A stretch of 64,000 nt of DNA from Chamaecrista fasciculata (GCA_003254925.1 QANZ01002429.1:75252-139251), one strand, 5' to 3'; shown: positions 49,184 through 62,588, numbered from the stretch's first letter. Notes: generated by a model from the letters alone, not told the origin. Numbers and translations are program-made.

Positions 49184-50479
49184 TTAGTCCCTACAGTTTA
49201 ATAAAATTAAGCATTTTTTTTATCCCTAATATTATAACTATGTTCAATTAATGATGATAAGTCAAACAATGTTGATTGTTGAGGTGTGTAAGTATGAGTT
49301 GGATCATATTTGCCACATATTAGTACTTCTGTATCATGTGAGACTCAAATGATATTATTTTTCTCACATTAGTCCTTTCTTTTTCATTTGTCTTCATTGT
49401 TCTCCTCTATGACTCTATCACTTAGCTTCTCCAATCATATGCATCCATGGCAACACTGACATCAATTACACTAATGACACCAAACAGCCTATAGGCGTCA
49501 ATCCTTTCCTGCTTATTTGGATAAATCATAAATGTACAAGTGGCTCCGGTCAATATTCTCCGTATTTTTATTAAGCTAAAAACACTTTTTTTGTTATTAA
49601 AATTTATATTAATTTTAAATTTCATTCTTAAAATTTATTTATTATGAATTATATTTTTAAAATTTTATATTATGATCATTTTTATTTATTATTTTTATTT
49701 CATCAAATGAATTCATAATAAAATTTATGTGATTAATGATAGATAATATAAAATTATTATGAAAATAAAAATTATAATTCTAATTCATATAATAAAATTT
49801 ATTATTAATTTATTAAATAAAAATAAGTAAAAAAAATAATCGAACAGAATATAAAATTTTAAAAATAAAATCAACTGTAAACAAATTTTATACATAAAAC
49901 TAAAAATTAATATAAAATTTAAGATACAGTTTTTTACTTTATTATTAATGATTTGTTAAATATAAGGTAAAACTAATTGACAAATCATCATATAATAACA
50001 TAACTGAAAAATATAAAAAATTTAAATACCTTTCTTTTTTTTTCTTGTTTACTTTTATACATTAACTGAGTAAATATTACACCTAGGAAAGCAATTATTA
50101 TGTGGAAGCCACTTGGCAAGTGAATTATTTATGATAGCTCTTTTCTTTTTTGGTTACAAATAATTTTGTTTGGAAGCAAGAAACTACAAGTCCTACATAT
50201 GGGCCGGTGCACATATGGGCCTTGTTACTAACCAGGCAACTCAATCGGATCCGAATATTTGAGAGTAAACAAAAAGAATCTGGTTTATCACCAAAAAAAA
50301 AAATCTGGTTTGGGATTTTATTTAGGAAAAAATTAATTGAAATGTTTTAAATTTTATTTTACAATAAATTTTACCAATTATAAGATTATATATATATATT
50401 TTATATCACAATTAATCATGCAAAAATAAAATTAATTAATAAATATATATAAACTTAATACAAGTTTGATGCTTTTATT
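49184..50479. other. AT-rich intergenic DNA
   Basis: No gene. It contains a very AT-rich block at about 49560-50020 and a minimal poly(A) insertion (50277-50311). Confidence 0.5.
50277..50311 (+). repeat. Minimal poly(A) insertion with 10-bp target duplication
   Basis: AATCTGGTTT at 50277-50286 and 50302-50311 flanks ATCACC followed by nine A. The short repeat makes this the weakest of the series. Confidence 0.5.
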
Positions 50480-50980
50480 TTAGGACAAAACTTAAAATTG
50501 ATTTTTTTTATGTTTTATTTGTTTCATATTTGTTCTAAATTTTTTATAATTTCTTAAAGTGATCTCAAATATACTTTTGAGACGCAATTTGATCTCATTT
50601 GCTAATGATATCAATTTGAAAAAGAAATAACTCTTTAAGAGTACTTAGCACATAGTTTCAAATTTGTCTTACACGGAATTGAAACAAAAGATATATGACA
50701 AATTTTTCTTGTTTGATTGTGAAACGAGTTATTCACTTTTGGGACTCAATTTGATCTCGTTTGTTGACAACATCAATATTGATCAAAAGAACCCGTAACT
50801 TTGAATTCGTCGCGTTTGAACTTGAAACGAAAGAATTAAAATATGACCACCTTCAGTATTCTTTTAGACTAATTTGAGAAATTAAAGAAACATGTAGAAC
50901 TAATCTAAAATAAATTAAACATCATGGACCAATTTGGAATTTACCCCATACATAAGGACCAATTTAAGGTTTTGGTCTTT
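50480..50980. mobile_element. Degenerate foldback element
   Basis: The left AGGACAAAACTTAAAATTGA and the right CCAATTTAAGGTTTTGGTCTTT are imperfect inverted repeats, with further pairing inward (CAATTTGATCTC, and GACTCAATTTGATCTCGTTT as internal repeats). It is related to the elements at 3717-5955 and 23230-23562. No target duplication was found. Confidence 0.5.
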
Positions 50981-53400
50981 ATTTCATTATTTCATTATAT
51001 GACCAAACCCTGTTAAAACTTGAAAAGCTTGAAGGGCCTCAAGGACTATAATTAATTAAATTGGTTTGCCAATAGTGATGATGAAGTCAACGAGTCTGGA
51101 AGCAACAGGGCGTTTGAGGGTTATAATATATGTGTATGTATATATATATATATATATATATATTAAAGAGTGATGTGAGAGATGTTTTAAAAGGAGAGGT
51201 GTGAGGTGATGAAGGCGTGCACATGGAAGGGGATGCAACATGAAACAGAGAAAATGGAAGTTTATGAGTGGCCCCCACTGGGTTGTCAATTATATTTCAT
51301 ATGCTCACACTTTAGCCCACCAACATCATCATCACCATCATAAGATTGATATGTATATAAAATCTTTATTTTCGGCTTTTGGCATCTTTCATATAATTTG
51401 TTGAGATGGAGACATCACATTCTCATCCCACACCACACTATATTCTATCTGTATGCATACATAACACTGCACATATGTGTATAAAAAAAGAGACATGCAT
51501 CACTTGTCTTGGTGTGTATTTTATATATGTTGGACATGTAAATGGAGGACCATCACCATTCAAAATACATCAATTATCATTATTAAACCTTATCTTCCCT
51601 AATTAGTGAGTAAGTGAAAGGACAGAGACAATGTCATGGAATTGGAAAGCAGTACAGTGAGAAACTCCCACTTACAGATAAATCTGTTTGGAGTAATTAG
51701 GCAAAATAGTAGCATATTAGATCGATAGCGAATGGGACTGCCTTTAATTTTGTGTGTGTGTATATATATAATGTTGAACTTTGGCTCCATCAAAGTGGGA
51801 GTGAGAGAGTCTGTCTGACAATACTACTGTTACCGTTTGATACATGTTTTGTTTTATTTTGGTAGCCTTATTAAAGCAGCAGCAGCAGCATGCAGGTTGG
51901 TAGGTACCAGTGGTTGGATACTTGGATTTACTTTTTTAAAAGTCAATAATGAATTATCACTTTACCTCTTTTCTCACACCACTCTTTACTTTTTAGTTTT
52001 TACTGTTTACTGCTCTCAATCAAAATTATACTCAGTGGCAGCGTGCACTATGAAATATCAGGAAAAATGAGGAGAAATTATAACAGAAGAAAAGGACTGT
52101 GTTTTATTAGTATAAGCGAAAAGATAAAGTGAATCATTCGAAAAACATGTTTAAGTATAAATATTGTTCTCGTATATGTAACATACTCATATATATATGC
52201 ATAGCCATGTGATCATACAGTAGGCCCTCAAGCCCTAGATCTGGGTTTAAAGGTACTTGATCCTACACACACTCTATATGGGATTGTCTATACCCTACAA
52301 ATAGAGCAGCTTCTTTAGTGTGGGTGGGCCAGAAAGCGATGACGAATAAGAGAGAATATGAATGTGAAGACATATTTGATGATAGTCTCAATACTGATGA
52401 TGTATTTATTTAATCAATAGTGAAGAATTCCAGTCACCTTCATTAGTGATGATGCAACTTAACTAGAGCAAGTTGTGATCCAAAATTTCATTTCGATGTC
52501 GTGTTTTAATTTTCTTCAAAATATATCAGGAAGCAGAATGTTCGAGCATGCACCGCCAAATCAATACTTGTAGTGAACTACTTGCCAATAACTTGCACAT
52601 TCTGTTAGCCAAACTTGGGTCATTTGGTGTGGTTTTAGGCTTTTATTTATAAAACATGAAATTAAACCATTTAAACTTCACGTGAACCGTGTAAGTAGAC
52701 GTAATTTTAAAGTCAATAAAACAGATTAATTTCAAAAGTATTAACTCATGACTGAGACTTAAGTAATGTTCAATACCACCGTCCCTGGCGTCTCCAACAC
52801 CCATCCACCACGTCGTTTACTTATATACCATATATACCAATTTCTTTTTAGTCAATTATATTTTCAATTAAATAGACTGCTATTACTTTACCGTTAGTCT
52901 CGCACAGTAATAGACAGTATTGCTTTTTACTCAATCAATCAAGCAGCAATGGTCGCAAATTAGAATGATTCTTTCGATTAAATCGACCCAAAAGTCGGCA
53001 ACTTATTTGATCATTTTGGTATCTCAGAATCTTTCTTTTTATACACGCACCGAGTTTGATGCTCTCTTTTTTGCTTGAGTAAATTCCAGAAATCCAAGCA
53101 AAAACACTCTTGAAAATTTACATGTTGTCTTATGTTTCATTCTAATTACCTATCTGTAGCACAATCACCAAATTAATTTCACAACGTTCTAAATTGTTGA
53201 TTCCAAAACTTCCAAGTTTCAATCTAAATTTCCAAAAACAGGGCTTACTAAATCACCGGAATCTTATTAAAGAAATAAATAGAGTATTGGATTCTTATTG
53301 GCCAAGAAAAAAGTATTAAATTACAAATTAATTTGAAGATTTACCTTCCATGTTTGTTCTTGATGGTTTTATGTTTCCGTCCACTTTTTTTCTTTTTCTA
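50981..53400. other. Intergenic, no gene recognised
   Basis: A TA microsatellite is at about 51139-51163. No open frame resembles a known protein and no element ends were identified. Confidence 0.5.
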
Positions 53401-54546
53401 TTTTCTCTCCTCATTATCAGAGTACTTAAAAGTTCAAGACGAGACCAAGCGACCCCATAAAAGGCAGTAAAGCCGAGCAGGAGAGAGAAAAACAGAAACA
53501 TTGTGCTAAGAGAAAGATCTGACCAACATGGGGTGAGAGTGAGACTTGAGAGAGACAGAGGAAATAAAAAAGAAGACAGAACGAAATTAAAAAAAAAAAA
53601 GGGAAAATGGAAAACATCTGAAATTGTTTGTCACCGCCGGCGGTAATCGGAGAGGAACGACAAACTTGTTTCACGGTGAGTTACCACTTACTTGGTACCA
53701 TAGTTCCATAAGTTCTTGTCGTTTGTTGTTGCAGATTCTTTACCTGCTTCTGTTTTTATTCTTTACGTCGTCGTTCTTCCAGGATTGATCTCTTACCCAT
53801 GAATGCAATCTTTCTTGTTTATTTAATTCTACGCTCTTTTTCTTTTTGGCTTTGTCACTTCACTGAGGTTTGATTGATGATGTAATTCGCACAACAAGGT
53901 TGCTATGTCATGCATAAACAATGTAATGCTGTTAAAAATTGTGAACCAAGTGGTTGATTTGTTCTTTTCTGACGGACATGAGTGTTTTGTTCGCATGTGG
54001 TGGCAAATTTTGATACTTGTTTGTTTTCCATTGTTTTAATCAGTGAGTTTTGTTTTTGATCAGATACTTCGTACTAATTCAACTGTAGCAAATTTTTAAT
54101 TCTGTCGCTCTTGGAGCCTGGGAACTGATCAGGTAAATTTCTTGAAGTTTCCGATAATATTATATTCTGCCGGGAAAAAAACACAAAACACTATTCATAT
54201 GTTTGATATGACAGAAACTAAGAAATTTAAAAAATTCTCAGATCTGTATTTCTCAAACAAGGTAATTCATAAATTGATTTCAAACAGAAATTGAAAAGTC
54301 CTAGTCGAAGCACCTAAATCTAGTTTTCTGAGACGGAATGTTTGTTTGTATTCGTTTATTCCAGACATAAGCAGCAAGAGAGACCCAATTTCTCATCTTT
54401 CCCCTTGACTTGAGTGGTCTAATGAATTAATTAATTAAGCAAATTGTGTGGTTCTGATTTACTCCACTAATTGATCTTGCACTGATGAAGGTCATATTCC
54501 TATAATAACATCGAAAGAGAAGGTGGTGGCATTGTTCGCCGGAGCG
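53401..54546 (+). other. Inferred NET1 leader exons and introns
   Basis: Good splice sites suggest a leader: a donor CACG|GTGAGT at 53676, an acceptor GATCAG ending at 54063, and a donor ATCAG|GTAAAT at 54133. A first exon therefore ends at 53675 and a second spans 54064-54132. A further leader exon abuts the start codon; its acceptor may be the one ending at 54364. This is inference from consensus only. Confidence 0.45.
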
Positions 54547-57500
54547 ATGGCGGCTGTGTCCCAATCAGACTCAAAAAGAATGTATTCATGGTGGTGGGAC
54601 AGCCACATTAGCCCCAAGAACTCAAAATGGCTCCAAGAAAATCTCACTGGTAACTCATACGTTCATTGTATCTTTTTGTTTCTGCTAACAACTAACAAGT
54701 TGGGTTGTTTTCTACTAGAAAACTGAAATGTTGTGTTCTGTTTTTGAACAGATATGGACAGCAAGGTGAAGCTGATGATAAAGCTTATTGAAGAAGATGC
54801 GGATTCTTTTGCAAGGAGGGCAGAAATGTATTATAAGAAACGCCCAGAGCTTATGAAATTGGTTGAAGAGTTTTACAGGGCATACCGAGCATTGGCCGAG
54901 AGATATGATCACGCCACCGGAGTCATCCGCCAGGCTCATCGAACTATGGCTGAAGCATTTCCAAACCAAGTCCCTCCGGTTCCGCCAGATGATGCACCAC
55001 CGTCTGCAGTTACTGAGCCACGTACTCCTGCATTTCTTGACTCACATGAATTCCAAAAGTATGCTTCTGGAACCTCTCCCTCTCATGATGTGTCTGTGTC
55101 AGGTGAAGATGTTGATCATGAAAAATTTGCACAAGGGCGAGCTAGGAAGGGGCTCAATTTTATTGACCCAGAGGAAAACAATAATGGGAGACATTATGAT
55201 TCTGGGACTCAACAAATTATGTTTGATTCTGATCGGGTGACTAAAACTGAGATGGAAATCTTGGCCTTAAAGAAAGCCCTTGCTAAACTAGAATGTGACA
55301 AGGAAGCTGGCTTGCTTCATTATCAGCAGAGTATGGAGAGACTGTCAAATCTTGAGTCAGAAGTTTCTCACACACAAGAGAGCTCCCGGGGACTCGATGA
55401 ACGAGCAAGCAAAGCTGAAGCTGAAGTTCTAACCTTGAAGGAAGAACTAATCAAATTACAGGCTCAAAGGGAAGTTAGTCTTATTCAGTACCAGCAATGC
55501 TTGGAGAGAATCTTTAATCTGGAGGACAAGATTTCTTCTGTTCTCAAGGATGCCGGAGAATATAATGAACGAGCTACTAAAGCTGAAACTGAAGCTAGCT
55601 CACTGAAGCAGGACCTTGCTAGAGTAGAAGCCGAGAAGGAAGCTGCCCTTGTTCAACATAAACAGTGCTTGGAAACATTAGAAAATTTGGAAGGGAGATT
55701 ACTGCATGCTGAGGAGAAGGCAAGAAAGATTAATGAGCAAGCTAAAAACACTGAAAATGAACTGGAGGCTATGAAATTAGAAATTGCTAGACTTACTGAA
55801 GAGAAGGAAGACGCCGCTGTTCATTATCAGAAATGCTTGGATGTAATTTCCAGCTTAGAGCATAAACTCTCTTGTGCAGAAGAGGAGATGCGTAGTTTAA
55901 AGTGCTATGTGGATGATAAGACTGAAAAGTTACAGAGTTCTGAGCAGAAGTGTTTCTTCTTGGAAACTTCAAATCAAACCCTTCAATCTGAATTGCAGTC
56001 CTTGATGCAGAAAATGGGCTCTCAAAGTGAAGAAATTAATGAGAAGCAAAAGGAATTGGGTAAGCTTTGGACTTGCGTACAAGAGGAGCGGCTTCGATTC
56101 ATGAAGGCGGAAACTGCTTTTCAAACTCTACAGCATTTGCATACTCAATCTCAGGAAGAACTTAGATCTCTCACTGCTGAGCTTCATAATAAGGCTGAAA
56201 TCCTAAAGAATGTGGAATCTTGTAAACTGACTTTACAGGATGAAGTACGAAGGGTCATGGATGAAAACCAAGCTCTGAATGAACACAAATGGTCTTCGTC
56301 CTCATCTATTAAAAATTTGCAGGATGAGATATTAAATCTTAGAAAGACAATAGCAAAACTTGAACAGGAGGTTGAACTGCGGTTAGAAGAAAGGAATTCT
56401 CTTCAGCAAGGAATTTACTGCCTTAAAGAGGAGCTCAACGATGTCAGTAGAAGACACGAAGCTATCATGGAGGAGGTGAGTTCAACTGGACTTGATCCAC
56501 AGTGCTTAGTGTCATCTGTGAGGAAATTGCAGGATGAAAATTCAAAGCTGAAGGAGACACGTGAGGCTGACAGAAGCGAGAAAGCAGCTCTACTGGAAAA
56601 ACTGGAGATCATGGATAAACTTATGGAAAAAAATGCTTATCTGGAGAATTCCCTCTCAGATTTGAACATTGAGTTGCAGAATGTCAGAGGGAAAGTAAAG
56701 TTGTTAGAAGAAACATGTCATTCTCTGCTTACAGAGAAATCTACTCTTGTTTTTGAGAAGGATGCATTGTTTTCTCAGTTACAAACTACAATTGAGAAGC
56801 TGGAAAAGCTTTCAGAAAAGAACAAACTTTTGGAGAACTCATTGTTTGATGTAAATGCTGAACTTGAAGGATTAAGGGTAAAGACAAAAATCTTAGAAGA
56901 CTCATGTCACTTACTTGATCAAGAGAACTTCAGTCTCATTTCTGGCAGAGAAACTCTAGTTTCACAATTCAATAGCTCTCATCAAACGCTAAAGAATCTC
57001 GAAAAGCGATGCAGTGAACTAGAAATGGAGCAATTGGAATTAAAAGGTGAGAAGGAATTTGCACTTCATAAGGTAGAAGAGCTGCTGGTTTCCTTGTACA
57101 CTGAGAGGGAAGAGCATTACAGAATTGTGAAATTGAATAAAAGTCACTTGGCTGAGAAGGAATTGCAAATTCAAATTCTTCAAGAAGATGCAAATTGCCA
57201 AAAAAAGGAATATGAGGACGAACTGGATAGAGCTCTACAAGCTCAAATTGAGATTTTCATTTTACAGAATTGTATCCAGGAACTGGAGAAAAAGAATTCC
57301 TCCTTTTTAGTTGAGCGCCATAGAATCTTGGAGGCATTCAAAATATCTGAGGAGCTGATATCTCAATTTAAGAATCAACATGTTCAAAAGCAGGTTGACA
57401 TGAATTCCCTGTATGAGATAACTAGAAAACTAAGCATTGAGTTGCTTCAGGCTGTGAAAACTCTTGACCTTAGCAACGAGCATTTTGGTGGAGAAGTAAT

Positions 57501-60131
57501 TGAAGAAGACCTAGTACTTCTGAACCATATACATGACAAGCTTAAGGAGGCACATAATTCTTTTGCTACACAACATTTCAATGAAAGCCAGCAACTAGCA
57601 ATTGAGAATTTGGTTCTCGTGGAGTCCCTCGGACAGTTGAGGCTAACAGTTGAAAAGCTTGTGACAGAAAGAGGTGCACAGGATAAGGAGTTGAGGAACC
57701 AATCTGAGCAGTTCTTGGCATTGAAAGCAGAGGTCCATAAGATATTGGAGAAGAATCAGGAACACATGCTGACAATAAGCAAGGGAGAAGAGAGAATGGA
57801 AGCAATGGCCGCTGAGATAGAGAATCTGCATAAGCAGCTGTCAGATGCAGACGAGGCTTACAATAACTTACAGGAAGAAAGTTGCAAGACATTGGAAGAG
57901 AAGAAGTCCTTGATGAGAAGAATTTCAGACCTGGATGATGAGAAAAGTAATCTGGAAGAAGAAATCCACGTCATGATTTGTGAGACAATAGCTCAATCAG
58001 GTATTTCTGTGATTTTTAAGAACATTGCCATTGAGAAAATCCAGGCACTCAAGGAGATAGGTGAAGGTCTTGATCAGCTTCGTTTGGTACAAAATGACCT
58101 CCGAAAGCAGATTGAACAATGGGAAACTCTAGCTGCCACTCTCTATGCTGAACTGCAGATTTCTACTGTCTATGAAACCTTATTTGAAGGAAAGGTCTGG
58201 GAGCTAGCAGATACATGTGAGGATCTTGAAAATGGATGGAACTCCAGAGTTATGGAAAGTGAAAGGATGAAAGAAAGAATTGGAGAATTAGAACATGAAA
58301 ATGGAAGACTTCGTGGTCAATTGGCTGCTTATGTCCCAGTTTTCAATGGTTTGGGCAAATGTATAGCATCGCTGGAGTTGCAGATTCATGTACTTGCAAA
58401 ATCTCATGACAATGAAGAACCAAAGGTATTAACATATTATCAGTATTTGGTTTTGCTACTAGCGTAACCTGTGGGTGTATGTGTGTGGTTCTATGCAAAT
58501 GGAGGAAGGAAATCCATCTGACAGGTGTGTGGTGGGTTATAGATATCTCTTAATTTCACTCTAGGTTACTGTTGCCAATAAAACTGAATATGTCCTATCA
58601 GTGGGTTCTCGTTTATCGTTTTGGTGACTAATGGATAAACATGGACTTCATTAAAGATTGAGGGAAAAGAAGTTTGTTAATGCCTTGTTCTTTTGTGTTA
58701 TGTGTACATATTGTCAAATCTTGGTGTAGCCTTTTTTTTTGTTAATGTTTGATGAGAATTTGTTTTGTTTTTAATTTTTTACTTCAATCTACCGTCATTT
58801 ACATTAAATTTAAAACAATATTCTACAACTAAACTAGTGAGCTGAAGAAATTTATCTATTTGTCATTACTGCTTCCCTGTATATTATGGCTGATAATTGT
58901 TGTGTTGTTTGGGGTTAAATTGACAGTAACTCTTCGTGCTCAATTGCATTGCTTAATTCTTCAGGTTAATAATATGGTGATACAACAATACGGTAAAGGT
59001 GATCCACATACACGGGCAGGGGCAGTGGATGCAATTCCAGACTTGCAAGACATGCAAAAAAGGATCCATGCAATTGAAATGTCTGTCAAACAGATGAATG
59101 CTAGTTTCAAAGGGAAGGATAAAGTGAAAGAGATTCAAGCGTTGAAATCTGTTAGTGGCCGTTATCTAGAAAATATTCAATGGAACAAGCATATCACTAT
59201 AATGGAAGCAGCAAAGGATGGAGTCATCGATGAACACAAGATATGGAAATCGATGCCAGATATCCCTGTCGCAGAGAATGAGGTTCTTCCTAAGGACATA
59301 ATGCTCGATCAAATGTCTGAATGTTCATCCTATGGGCTAAGCAGAAGAGAAACCCTAGAAGTTGATGATCAGATGCTCGAGTTATGGGAAACTACAAACA
59401 AGGATAGCAACAGTATCGGCCTCACCGTAGGCCAAACACAGAAAACGGCTACAAGATCATCAAACTACCATCAAAGAAGAACAAGGAAGGAATCCAAACT
59501 CAAATTCACGTCCACAGAGTCATTGATTGAGAAGGAATTGAGTGTGGACAAATTAGAGATCTCCAGTTCAAGAAGAATTAGAGTGCCACGTGAGGAAGGA
59601 AACAAGAGGAAGGTACTAGAAAAGCTAGATTCCGATGCACAAAAGCTCACAAACCTTCACATCGTCGTGCAAGATTTGATGAAGAAGGTGGACATCACGA
59701 GACAGAGACCGATGGGAAAAGATATCGAGTACGATACAGTGAAGCGGCAGCTTGAAGCTGCTGAGGAATCCATAACGAAGTTGTTCGAAGCTAACCGCAA
59801 GGTAGTGAAGAACGTGGAAGACGGTGATAGAAAACGTGAAATAGCAGAGTCGGACGAGAGTAGTGGAAGCGTGAGCAGGAGAAGAGCATATGAACAGGCG
59901 CGACGAGGATCAGAAAAGATTGGAAGGCTGCAATTGGAGGTACAGAGACTACAGTTTCTTCTGCTGAAGCTTGATGATGAAATAGAAAGCCGAACAAAGA
60001 CAAAAATTGCAGATCGAAATCCAAGAGTACTTCTGCGTGATTATCTGTATGGAGGAACGAGATCGAGAACAATCCATAAGAAGAAGAAAGCACCCTTTTG
60101 TGGGTGTGTGCAGCCTCCAACTAAGGCATAG
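54547..60131 (+). CDS. NET1A: NETWORKED 1 (NET1) actin-binding coiled-coil protein
   Basis: Three coding exons: 54547-54649, 54752-58425 and 58965-60131, 4944 nt, 1647 residues. The NAB (NET actin-binding) domain fills residues 12-90, split by intron 1: [19 protein letters not shown], then [19 protein letters not shown] and [15 protein letters not shown]. The rest is almost continuous coiled coil, with four exact 56-residue repeats around residues 206-400. The third exon, a lysine-rich tail with further coiled coil, matches the conserved NET1 C-terminus. If intron 2 is retained, the frame stops at 58467. NET1A localises to actin at the plasma membrane and plasmodesmata in Arabidopsis; length (about 1700) and architecture agree. 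NET1A versus NET1B cannot be decided. Confidence 0.94.
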
Positions 60132-60840
60132 TCGTTAGTTGAGCATTTTATCGCAGCAGATAGCTAGCCTTGTTTTTTTTTTTTTGATAAGATAGTTAGC
60201 CTTGTTAAAATCACACAAGACGCTAGCTTTCTTTGTTTTATAATTAAAAGGATCTGACAATCATTTAACTTAGAGATCCTGCTGTTTATGTAAAAAATGC
60301 TCAGTAACAGTCATCATTTAGCTTAAGAGATCCTGCCATTTCAGTATATTATAGACTAAAGTATTGTTTTCTCATCATTTAGCTTAAGAGATCCTGCCAT
60401 TTCAGTAATTAAAAGGATCTGACAATCATTTAACTTAGCCCCTCATGTTTTCCCAATTTAGTTTACTTGCTGAACCACCATTACCTGTGTTCTACCTTCA
60501 TTGTATTAAACTACACTAATCTTGCAATATTCACAGTGAAAGCCCTTGACGAACCACCATTACCCGTGTTCTACCTTCCCTCGACAACACTAGTGTAGTT
60601 TAATACAATGGATTACCTAATGGAATTAACTGCTATATTTCAAAGTACTTTGCCATTTACTAAACGTTTTTTTTTGTATATATGTTTTTCCTTTTAAAAA
60701 GTTGGTCGAATTGGCTGGTGGGGTCTTGAGGTAGTGGCAATTGGGCCTCCGGTTTTTCTAGTTTCATTTTTTCTTTGTCGAATTCTAGTTTCATTGGCAG
60801 TGGCAATCTTGGCTGTGAAGTTGCTATCAACGTTGGATGC
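60132..60840. repeat. 3' flank of NET1 with nested duplications
   Basis: It contains a 33-bp direct repeat (60241-60273 and 60406-60438), a 36-bp direct repeat inside it (60311-60346 and 60372-60407), a 28-bp direct repeat (60472-60499 and 60551-60578, one mismatch), and a 20-bp perfect inverted repeat (60499-60518 against 60591-60610). No gene is present. Confidence 0.85.
60158..60206 (-). repeat. Minimal poly(A) insertion with 17-bp target duplication
   Basis: AGATAGCTAGCCTTGTT (60158-60174) and AGATAGTTAGCCTTGTT (60190-60206) differ at one base and flank 15 bp that read TATC then A(11) on the minus strand. It lies in the NET1 3' UTR region. Confidence 0.65.
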
Positions 60841-60985
60841 TGATCTCTAATTATACAAGGGAATTTCTATGCAGACGCACTTGCAAAGCTTGATATGGTG
60901 GGAGTTATTTTTCCGCTTAGAGTAGGTATTGGCTAATGTACTCTTTACATTTAATTTAATAAATTCCCTTTTAAACAAAAAAACA
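60841..60985 (+). mobile_element. LINE 3' remnant with RNase H tail motif
   Basis: The plus-strand translation QGNFYADALAKL (from 60856) is the last conserved motif of the plant LINE RNase H domain. A stop follows shortly after, then an A-rich end (TTTTAAACAAAAAAAC). The copy is heavily truncated. Confidence 0.65.
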
Positions 60986-61027
60986 AGACGAAGAATCAGG
61001 TTCCTGTAAAAATGAACATAAAATTGC

Positions 61028-62588
61028 TCAGTGTAACAAAGCCTTGGTCAAATTTTCTCTCATGGTCCTTCCTAAAGGATCAACATGCTTATAATGCTGT
61101 TCACCATATCCTGAATCGTGGTGGCCAGATAAAGCAACATCTGCCAGTAAAGTGTCGCCACTGTCGATGATTATGTTATGAAGCAAGCAACATATGAGGA
61201 TTATACTCGGCAATTTCCTCTTATCAGGTCTCCACATTACCTTACTAAGGATTCTCCAACTGCCCTTTAATTGCGAGAATGCTCTCACTGCAAGCAGCCT
61301 TGCAGCCCCATGCTTGTCATTATACATGGACTGAATGCTTGAGATACCATCAGTTTCAAAAGGAGTCATAAGCCATGGAAGAAGAGGGTAACCAAACCCA
61401 CCAACTACATATTCTCTTATCATGTCTCCTCCATTTGAGGTTCTTATGTTTCCATTTAGACGCTCCCCATTCTGGCAGAGTTTGAAGAATGCGGAACACT
61501 TGAGCAGGCGTGAAGATGTCATTCCTCCAGGAAAACCCGTCATAATATCGATAAATCTCATTTGATGATCAACGATCCCCTGCAACAACATGCTGTAGTT
61601 ATTTTCTTGGTCACACCAATCATCGGAGGTTTGGACAGCAGGAAGGGTCATCATGATGTGGGTTGCATCCAAGGCTCCACAGCAATTAGGCAAGCCATAG
61701 GATGAATGAAACCTGGACTTGATTTCTTGCATTGTATTGAAATCAGGCCACTTGAGATGATGTCTAGCTCGTTCTTCCATAGCCTCAATGAATCTCCAAG
61801 TGACCTGAGAAACCGTGGACTGGCCAACACCGAAGGAAGCTCCAACAGAAACTTGAGATTCACCGGATGCTAATCTTCTGAGGGCAATAGCAACCTGCTT
61901 CTCAACACTAAGAAGCCTGCCTTCGATGTTGATGAGCCCTGATGGTGGCCTTGATATCAGATCCTCTCTTACAAGCGAACAGATGTATTCAAAAGTCTTC
62001 TTTGAAACCCTAAAGAAGTACCTAAACCCTTCCGCCTCATCACTGGGTACGGAGTATCCTGCACGTTTGTTTGTATAACAAAAACAAACAATCCATCATT
62101 TGAAGAATAGAAATCACAGCTTAAATTAGAACGGATAGTACATATAGCTGGAATTAATGACAGAATCTGTCGTTTTTAAATAAAATCAATTGGTTTTCCT
62201 TCATCCATCCATCATATTTCTCAATGTTGTCATTCGCCGCCTCCCGCACCAGGATTTTTTACAAATGAAAACCCTAGATATTTTAATTAACATTGTAGAA
62301 CAGTAGAAGCAACTAATTGAAGGGGTTTCTGAACAAGAATCAGAATAAAAAGCGACGAGTGGGACGAAGACAAAGAAGCACAAGAGGAATGAAGCATTGG
62401 TAAGTAAAGGAAATGGTTGAAGTTGAGATGAAGAAGGAACCTGGGGTAGAAGAATTTTTGTGCCAGAAACTATCCCACCAGTCAATCTCAGTGGTTCTGG
62501 GTTCTATAGGAACAACGCTCAGCTGTCTGCTTTTCTTCAGTTTCTTGGCTCCCCTTTTACTCTTGTTTGATTTCTTCAGTGGTGCCAT
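61028..62588 (-). CDS. Domesticated Harbinger transposase, ALP1-like protein
   Basis: Two coding exons: 62588-62441 and 62058-61028, 1179 nt, 392 residues, junction at a split Gly codon (CCAG|GTTCC, GTGCAG|GA). The N-terminus is basic (MAPLKKSNKSKRGAKKLKK). A helix-turn-helix-like region follows (GVGQSTVSQVTWRFIEAM), then the DDE_Tnp_4 fold: GALDATHI (Asp180), RFIDIMTGFPGG, GYPLLPWLMTPF, AVRAFSQLKGSWRIL and a C-terminal CCLLHNIIID. Only the first catalytic Asp is intact: GDSGYP has become VGGFGYP and ERAF has become VRAF. With the intact frame and single intron, this marks a host gene rather than a transposon. Arabidopsis ALP1 antagonises Polycomb silencing as a PRC2 accessory; whether this paralogue does so is unknown. 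An upstream Met (62603) is in frame. Confidence 0.9.
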
